Shown here: positions 57,841 to 64,000 of the stretch, piece after piece | How the letters are laid out: each line of letters begins with the position of its first letter | Position numbering within the stretch: the first letter of the stretch is position 1 | DNA from: Calliopum simillimum | Taxonomy: Eukaryota; Arthropoda; Insecta; Diptera; Lauxaniidae | Direction of reading: 5' to 3' | Assembly (NCBI GenBank): GCA_951812925.1 | Contig: OX638371.1 | Span: forward strand, 37,856,101-37,920,100 | Length of the DNA: 64,000 bases | Program-made: the position numbers and the translations under genes | Notes under the pieces: model-generated | What the model saw: the letters and a program-made list of their open reading frames with translations, nothing else | Databases searched by the model: none | Told to the model about the DNA's origin: nothing

Positions 57841-58452
57841 TATTTTTAAAAAAAAAAACCGCATAAATTTTAAGTGTTGGTTTTTTTTCAATTTTGGGAT
57901 TGCAATTTATAATCCAGAAAATCTCGGGTTCGCCAAATGGCCCAAAAATTGGCATCCCTAATACATATATATCGAACAAATTAAAATGGCATAGAATTAA
58001 AAAAAACGGAACTAAGAGAAGTTGTTCGTCCCATGAATCTTAAATTTTTTGGTATTCTACCGATTACCAACAACCACCACAAATAAAAATGGCAAAGGCC
58101 TAAGAATATTTTGAAACAAATGAGTTTTTTGGCACAAAAGGCTTGCTTGTTTAAGCACATAGAAAAAAGAAAATTCCCAATGGAGTCCCTGGTAAAAAAT
58201 CTGTGACAGCTGTCATGATCTTAAGTTCGTGTGGTAATAATCGTGGTACTAATAAAATGAAAATGTTACTTTTTAAGAATAAAAGTACTTAAAAAATTCA
58301 AGTTTTTAATAATATTTTATCTTAAAGATTAGAACAAACATTTTATTCGTACATTTACATTATTTAATTTTGGAGCAGCTTCAAATGTTCTTATTAATAT
58401 CGCATTACTTTTTCACTAGATTTACCGAAATTCGGCATTTTCTCGTTTTTCA

Positions 58453-58735
58453 TTATGACAAGCGCATTAGGCGTTCATAAGGTAAATCTTAAGCCTTCCC
58501 AACTAGGCAAATGCTAGGCATTCCGAAACTAGGCAACTGTTCGTTTATCACTATGACCCCCGCCTTAGGTTTTCTTTAGGCAAACGAAATTCGGCAACTG
58601 TCCGTTTATCACTATGACCACCGCATTAGGCGTTTATTAGGCAAATTTAATTTGGGCAAACCCAAAGCCTACTTAACTAGGCAAGTAATAGGCATTCCTA
58701 ATTTAGGCTAATGTATTTTAAGGCATGCCTAAGCA
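58453..58735 (+). repeat. ~70-bp subterminal tandem repeats
   Basis: CGTTTATCACTATGACCMCC followed by GCMTTAGG occurs at about 58540 and 58602, with a diverged copy at 58450. Multiple CTAGGCA motifs follow. Confidence 0.75.
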
Positions 58736-58789
58736 AATTTCTAGTCGGGTATATTATTAATAATATTAAGCTTAATAATATTTAACTTA

Positions 58790-59690
58790 GGGCAGTGAGA
58801 TGCTGCTGAGGGGGACGATGCGAAAAAAATACAAAAAATGCCATATCTCTGCACTTATACAAGCTATGATTATGAAAATTGGTGAACTTATGCATAATGA
58901 ATCTGCCATCTACCATGCAAAATTTGAGGGGGATTGAACGAGGTTCAGCCGCGGAAATAAATGCACTTTTTCATTTTATCCGATTTGGACCATTACTTGA
59001 TATTTTGTTAAAAGGTCCCTATGTACTATGATTCCAAAATATTAGGCCGATATATTAATTATTTTTCATTTCACAGCCACTCAAAGTCAACCTATGTCGA
59101 TAATATGAAAGTCGTATGAAAATTTACTGCAATTTCAAAATGTTGATACAAAAAAAATAATTAAAATATATAACTCCTAGGTATATTTTATTTAAGCATG
59201 ACTACCAAATAAAAGATTCGTCACCAAAAATTTTATGAAAAAAGCCATAAGCACCAAAATGGTGTACAAGACATATTTGGTCTAAAAAATTAGATTTTCA
59301 TCAACTTCAATGGACTGCACCTTTTGATCGCAGGCGATCGCAACCTGGAGATTAGTATCAAATTAAAGCTTGAAGTCTCAGCTAAACTTTTAAAGAAAAT
59401 TCAGGTGCCTTTTTTTGCCCTTTTTTGAGTAATCAATGAAAAGCTAAGATAACACAGTCAAAAATTTCACTCACGCATGTAAAAGTATGCTAGCATTAAC
59501 AACCACGCATTATCTCTTTCTTTGTTCGCTCTTGTCGCTGGTTGCTCTGCAGGCAGATTTTTTTTCGTTTTGCTTTGTTTTAGGTCGCATGTGCGTTGGT
59601 TTTTTTTTTTCCTTTTTTTGTTTGCGTAGGTAGCTATTCTCTTTTTTTTTCGCTCGTGCTAGTACACTTATTTTTATAATCGTTAATATT
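58790..59690. other. Helitron-like repeat piece and unassigned sequence
   Basis: 58795-58930 resembles units of the array at 60040-60710 (AAATGCCATATCTCTGCACT; GCTATGATTATGAAAATTGG). The rest has no recognised feature. Confidence 0.4.
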
Positions 59691-59731
59691 TTTGAAATTG
59701 CAATACATATTATTTAAACTATTTTCAACAG

Positions 59732-59862
59732 GAATGTTATCAGAGGAAGCGCAAGAAGCACGGAATAAGGACTACAGAAATTATAGACTGCATCATTCGC
59801 GGAAAACTGGACGTATGGCAACGAACGAAGACGTGATGCACAAACTTTTAGTATCCTCAGAT
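59732..59862 (+). CDS. candidate exon, insect repeat-protein-like block
   Basis: After an acceptor (TATTTTCAACAG, 59720-59731) the frame reads MLSEEAQEARNKDYRNYRLH then HSRKTGRMATNEDVMHKLLV then SSDP, followed by a possible donor GTGTATATG at 59863. It resembles a short conserved block seen in uncharacterised, probably transposon-borne, insect proteins (pattern SEEAxEAxxKxxRxxRLxHxRKxSR). No flanking exon was found, so it may be a lone relic. Function unknown. Confidence 0.4.
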
Positions 59863-60039
59863 CCGTGTATATGTATATACATATAGATCAAAATTGAAAT
59901 TGAAAAAATTGGAATATGATGTGAAACAATTGTTAATAGAATGTGATTGAAAACTTTATCTCTTTCTTTTATTTCGATTGGATGGGAATTGAGGTGGGAC
60001 GATTTCATTCATTCATGTTCACTAAAAATCATGCAAAAT

Positions 60040-60710
60040 ATATAAGCTTTTCAAGTCCATTTGTATGAAAGGTGGGCGAAAAAGTGGGCGTTTTTTTCAA
60101 ATTTTCAGGAATGCATTCTTATGCTATGGAATACATTTGTACAATTGCATTTTTAACATAAAAACATAGAAAATACAAGGCTTTTTTAGATCATGTTGCA
60201 TGGGAAGTGGGAGTGGCTGTGGGCGGATTTTTTTTAAATCTTTATCAATACTTGGTTTTAGTATCACATTAATGTGTACCAAAAATTGATTCTCTACAGT
60301 GACCCCTTCTGTCATTTTTCCCCCTTTGTAAAAATCACTTATATGGGGGGTGGGCGTAAAAGTGGACGGATTTCTTTGATATTTTAAATTTTTCTTAATG
60401 AGAACTTAAGATGGTTCTGTACCAAATTTGGTAGCTCTACAACTATTCCTTCTAATTTTTGCCGCAGTTTGTACTGGAGTGAACCACTGTGGGACGTTGC
60501 ACCCCATATTAAAAAAACACACAAAATGCTATCAGCTATCATTATGAAACTTATTACATTAATGTTTATTGCGTCTACTAAGTATTCAGCATGCAAAGCT
60601 TAAGAGCGATTGAACGAAAGGGCTTGCACTCCCCGTTCAGTAAAAATTCTCAAAATGTCATATTTCTACGCTTTTAGTAGCTATCATTATAAAAGTTGTT
60701 ACATAAATAT
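60040..60710 (+). repeat. ~130-bp tandem array, Helitron-like
   Basis: Units with GTGGGCG-type cores at about 60077, 60223, 60352, 60499 and 60627 share AAAAT..TTTCA and ATCATTATGAAA segments. Period and GGGCGTGG core resemble the DINE-1-like array at 6369-6779. No Helitron end was found here. Confidence 0.5.
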
Positions 60711-60712
60711 TA

Positions 60713-61586
60713 TGGTGGGCCGATTTGAAAACTGATCTCGGCTACCCCTCTATGTGAAAGTTCATTCAATTCTATGAATATTTGCCCAAGAAACCAAACC
60801 TCTACGTTCAACTTTAGTTCGGCGCATTTTCGATTGAAAATTTTACCTTGTGCTTAATATTCATTTTTATGCTTAATTTTCAAAATTCCTATAAAGACAA
60901 AAGTAATATCATAATATGTTTTCGCTGGTTTTCTGTCAGTAATCAATAAAATTGAGTTTTGTTCTACGAAAAGTTTACTTGATAGCGTGAAATTGATTAT
61001 ATTTATTCTAAAAAATTATATCGGTCAAATTATATATATTTATTATAAACATTCATATTTTTACATGGATTTTTGGGATATTGTGCTATAAAATTAAGAA
61101 AAGCGGCTAGTTTATTTCCTAAAACTGCCACTAGATGTTGTCCTGAAAAAACATGAGTGTCAGATTCGGCATCCTAGCATCCAAAAATACTTGGGTCGGT
61201 GTTTCGATTGAAAGAATCCATGTAAAACTATGACTCGTTTATTTTGAAATCGGTTATTTGACCGATATAATTTTTTGAAATAAATATAATCAATTTCACG
61301 CTATCAAGTAAACTTTTCGTAGAAACTGAACTCAATTTTATTGATTACTGACAGAATACCAGGCAAAACATATTATGATATTACTTTTGTCTCTATAGGA
61401 ATTTTGAAAATTAAGCATAAAAATGAGTATTAAGCACAAGGTAAAATTTTCAATCGAAAATGCGCCGAACTAAAGTTGAACGCAGAGGTATAATTCCTTG
61501 GGCAAATATTCATAGAATTGTATGAACTTTCACATAGGGGGGAAGCCGAGGTCGATAAAATTTCGTCCATACAATTTGGCCCACCC
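60713..61586. mobile_element. TGGGCC foldback, TA target site
   Basis: TA at 60711-60712 and 61587-61588. Ends GGTGGGCC / GGCCCACC, arms of ~315 bp (60713-61030, 61257-61586) sharing CTATGTGAAAGTTCAT, ATGAATATTTGCCCAAG, ATTTTCGATTGAAAATTTTA and GCGTGAAATTGATTATATTT. The ORF 61530-61751 is not supported. Confidence 0.9.
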
Positions 61587-61899
61587 TAATAAATATGTAT
61601 TCTGTTCACATTGAAAAACCTGAGAGGTTGGAAGAGAAGGACAACGGAGGTGGATGGGGCTTCGAACATATGTAAAGGGCATCGGGAACGAGCGAACAAA
61701 GTCGCTACCGAGCCAACTAGTTTTATTATAATTATAAATAATTATTTGCAACCCTCAAAATCGTGGTGTCTTACAGTTTTTAAGTTATGAGCTTCTTAAT
61801 GTTGTGTTCATCATGAGTCGTTGGTACACGTGCGCTACAATAGAATATTTTAATATTTTAAATATTTAAAATTTTCCAATGGGACTTTCTTATACTAAA

Positions 61900-62195
61900 A
61901 TGACCGTCAAAGCCAATTTATAAGTGATAAAATTGAAAATATCAAATTTAAAGGTCTAGAACTTAAAATCCTTTTAAACTCTATAAACCAAATACACTCT
62001 AAGAAAGCTCATACAATTAGTTAAAACATACTAGTGAAAAAATTTTTCTATTGGGTGACCCAATAATTTTTTTTTTTTGGAAGCAAGTCAGCACCGCCCG
62101 CCCCCCCCCCCCCCCCCAGGTGCAATTTTTTGTTAGTCTAGGCATACTCTGTCACTTCTCAGAAACTTCATAACCTTATGCGATAAACCCATTAT
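61900..62195 (-). repeat. dispersed family member with poly-C tract
   Basis: CACTCTAAGAAAGCTCATAC and GAAACTTCATAACCTTATGC then GATAAACCC match the 6903 family in inverse orientation. A run of 17 C lies at 62101-62117. Confidence 0.65.
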
Positions 62196-63090
62196 AATGC
62201 AATTTTAGTTTGAAAAATTTAAATATACATATTTCGATTTTCTGTGGAAAAATCTGAAATTCAAATGAGACCCCTGAATTTAAAATTTCGATGCTTTTAA
62301 AATTTGGTTCTCAGTTGTTATTTAGAAATATAGACCCGGCTTTGCTCGTTTTTTTTTTAATAAATTTCTTTGTCAGGCAACTTTTTCTTCAGCAATTTCG
62401 ATTTATTCGATGTCTGGTTGCAAAAGACAGACAAAAAAGAAGCTGTTTTTCACTTTCTTATTAGAAAATACTCAAGATACATTTTTATCATGAAATCCGT
62501 TATATGGGATTCCAAGATGTCATCTTAAATCGGCCATAACTTTTGAAGGAAGTATCGTATGGCATATTTTAAGAGCTCATTTTTTTGTGACAAATTTAGT
62601 AAAAGATAATGAACATTTATTGCAGTCTACATAAACATCAGAAATAGCCATGCTTGTAATTTTTCGGTTATTTTTCATCAAATTTCTCCAAATCCTAAAG
62701 TGATGGGTCAATTCTGACCCCTCAGAATTGTTCTTTTAGTGCAGAGTCAACAGTGCAGATGATCACCATGATAATATGGACGTTATAGGTGTTGGCCAGA
62801 AAAATGTGACCAATAGTGCAATGATCATATTAAGTGTTATAGATTTTGTAAAAGTAATTTTTTTGTATAAGTAATATGTGATATGCTAAAACTGCGATAA
62901 AATTGTGGAGTTTTAGATAATGTAAATTAAAAAAAAAACATATCAAAGAGATTGTATTTATATTGATTGAATTGCATTGCATTGAACTCTTTAAAATTTA
63001 TGGACTACGTAGGGCCTAACAAAAGTTCGCTTAGTTGGTGTCATGTTATAAATTTTAAGTAAATCAAAAAGTTGCGTATTATTTGTTATA
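62196..63090. other. spacer with half copy of the 38690 foldback
   Basis: 62500-62730 shares GATGTCATCTTAAATCG, CATAACTTTTG, AGTATCGTA and GATGGGTCAATTCTGACC with 38690-39110. The rest shows nothing. Confidence 0.55.
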
Positions 63091-64000
63091 CACTGAGAAA
63101 AGAGTATGTTTCCATCAAAGAATTATATTTGATTGAACATTTTAGAAAATATTTGTTAATAATTAACAAATTTCGGTAAATATTAATATGCCTTTAATTG
63201 GACCTTGAAATATTGTCGATTGGGCCAAAACTGATATCTGTTTGATGGAATGTCAAATATTTGCTTTAACTTAAAAAAAAACCTTGTCTGGGATTCGAAT
63301 GCACTCTAAAAAAAAAAAAATAATTAAAAAAAAATCTTTCTTGTCTGGGAATTGAACCTACTCCCCCAGGTTATAACTCAAACATCTTATACATTGAGCT
63401 AACTCTATCTACTTTAATTCTAAACAGAAAGTCATACAAAAAATTCAACAAGTATTGAAAAATTTCAAAATCTTACTGACATTATTTTCAAAAGATTATT
63501 TTCAAAAGTTACAAAAAACAATCAATACTTGTTAAATTTTGTGTTTGACTTTTTGTTTAAAATAAATTCAAAATAACAATCACTACAAAGGTAGATAGAG
63601 TTAGCTCAATGTATAAGACGTTTGACTCATATCCTGTGGGTCTATGTTCGAATCCCAGACAAGAAAGTTTTTTTTTAAATTAATTATTTTATTTTTTTAC
63701 TTCACTTTGATTGACTTTTTGATTTGATATAACTTTTTCGTATTTCAATTTGTATATGTAGAACATCTATAGTTATAATATAGTTCTGATTGTTAAGCTG
63801 TAAGATTCAGTAATTTACATTCGGTCATTGCGTCCTGAGGTTTAAAGAATTCAATACGCGCGGCATAGTTCCAATTCGCTATACATGGATTCCCTCTTAC
63901 GATTGCAATGAACCAAGGCTACAATTGTAGCTGGTAAATATATGGTAGCATCTAACAAAGAACAAAAAATGCCCCGGGGGTATGAGTTCAATCCCCACCC
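63091..64000. mobile_element. CACTGAGAAAA-TIR element (copy 3), right end not found
   Basis: TA at 63089-63090 then CACTGAGAAAAGAGTATGTT, with ~200 bases matching the left part of copy 2. A reverse tRNA-like module spans 63340-63412. A forward one spans 63590-63665 (A-box TTAGCTCAATG 63601-63611; B-box GTTCGAATCCC 63646-63656; T-run from 63668). No right TIR appears before the window ends. At 63978-64000 a further GAGTTCAATCC B-box-like motif occurs. Confidence 0.75.

Larger units (their letters stand above)
54159..58750. mobile_element. 4.6-kb TIR element carrying a cyclin K fragment
   Basis: Inverted ACCCGACTAGAAA ends (54159 and 58750) are flanked by ATATT at 54154-54158 and 58751-58755. 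Both subterminal regions are packed with TTAGGC/GCCTAA motifs (54190-54440 and 58460-58735), a repeated organisation typical of foldback- or MULE-like ends. Inside lie several inverted repeats, the cyclin K pseudogene, a foldback and no transposase that I can recognise, so it appears non-autonomous. The superfamily is not assigned. Confidence 0.65.

Noticed and set aside
1..64000. CRISPR arrays, operons, bacterial promoters
   Set aside because: Introns, LTR elements and eukaryotic transposons throughout; no spacer-repeat arrays.

Overview
The window looks like intergenic or intronic DNA from a large, AT-rich, transposon-filled insect genome. A brachyceran fly, plausibly a tephritid fruit fly, fits best. 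The basis is a DINE-1-like Helitron, copia elements that carry the half-tRNA-iMet primer-binding site, mariner, Tc1 and piggyBac-like relics, and a fly-type peritrophin gene. No species can be named from sequence alone. There is no bacterial or organellar signal and no CRISPR.

Only one host gene looks intact. It is a secreted four-domain chitin-binding (peritrophin-A type) protein of 263 aa on the minus strand (28160-29149), with a TATA box and an apparent start codon split by an intron. A second host-derived locus, a cyclin K fragment (55861-56543, minus), keeps one intron but is frameshifted and truncated. It lies inside a 4.6-kb element with terminal inverted repeats (TIRs), 54159-58750.

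Almost everything else is mobile DNA in nested layers. 1-5400: satellite, piggyBac-like ends, a copia relic (LTR, PBS, gag) cut off at a TTAA, and pogo-like TA elements nested in each other. 5.9-8.4 kb: a Helitron and a TA-flanked element carrying two divergent tRNA-like modules. 9.9-17 kb: a LINE relic, a 1.1-kb minisatellite, a CACTGG foldback and a large foldback. 17-26 kb: piggyBac relics, a 7-bp satellite and a second copia pseudogene. 26.7-32.2 kb: a LINE RT relic, the peritrophin gene, a second tRNA-module element, a Lep1-like Helitron fragment and a LINE 3' end. 33-40 kb: TA elements, a second Helitron with a dated nested insertion, and several foldbacks. 40.2-45 kb: a young copia (LTRs differ at 1 of 196 bases) with deleted RT/RNase H and a foldback in its leader. 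46-51 kb: a foldback and a mariner inserted in a LINE. 53-58.8 kb: a Tc1 relic beside the cyclin-bearing element. 58.8-64 kb: Helitron-like tandem arrays, a foldback and a third tRNA-module element.

Three patterns stand out. TTAA-flanked elements share a terminal block followed at a fixed distance by different palindromes. Two unrelated inverted-repeat families hold head-to-head tRNA-like modules that each end in a T-run. Foldback elements of several families occur at very high density.
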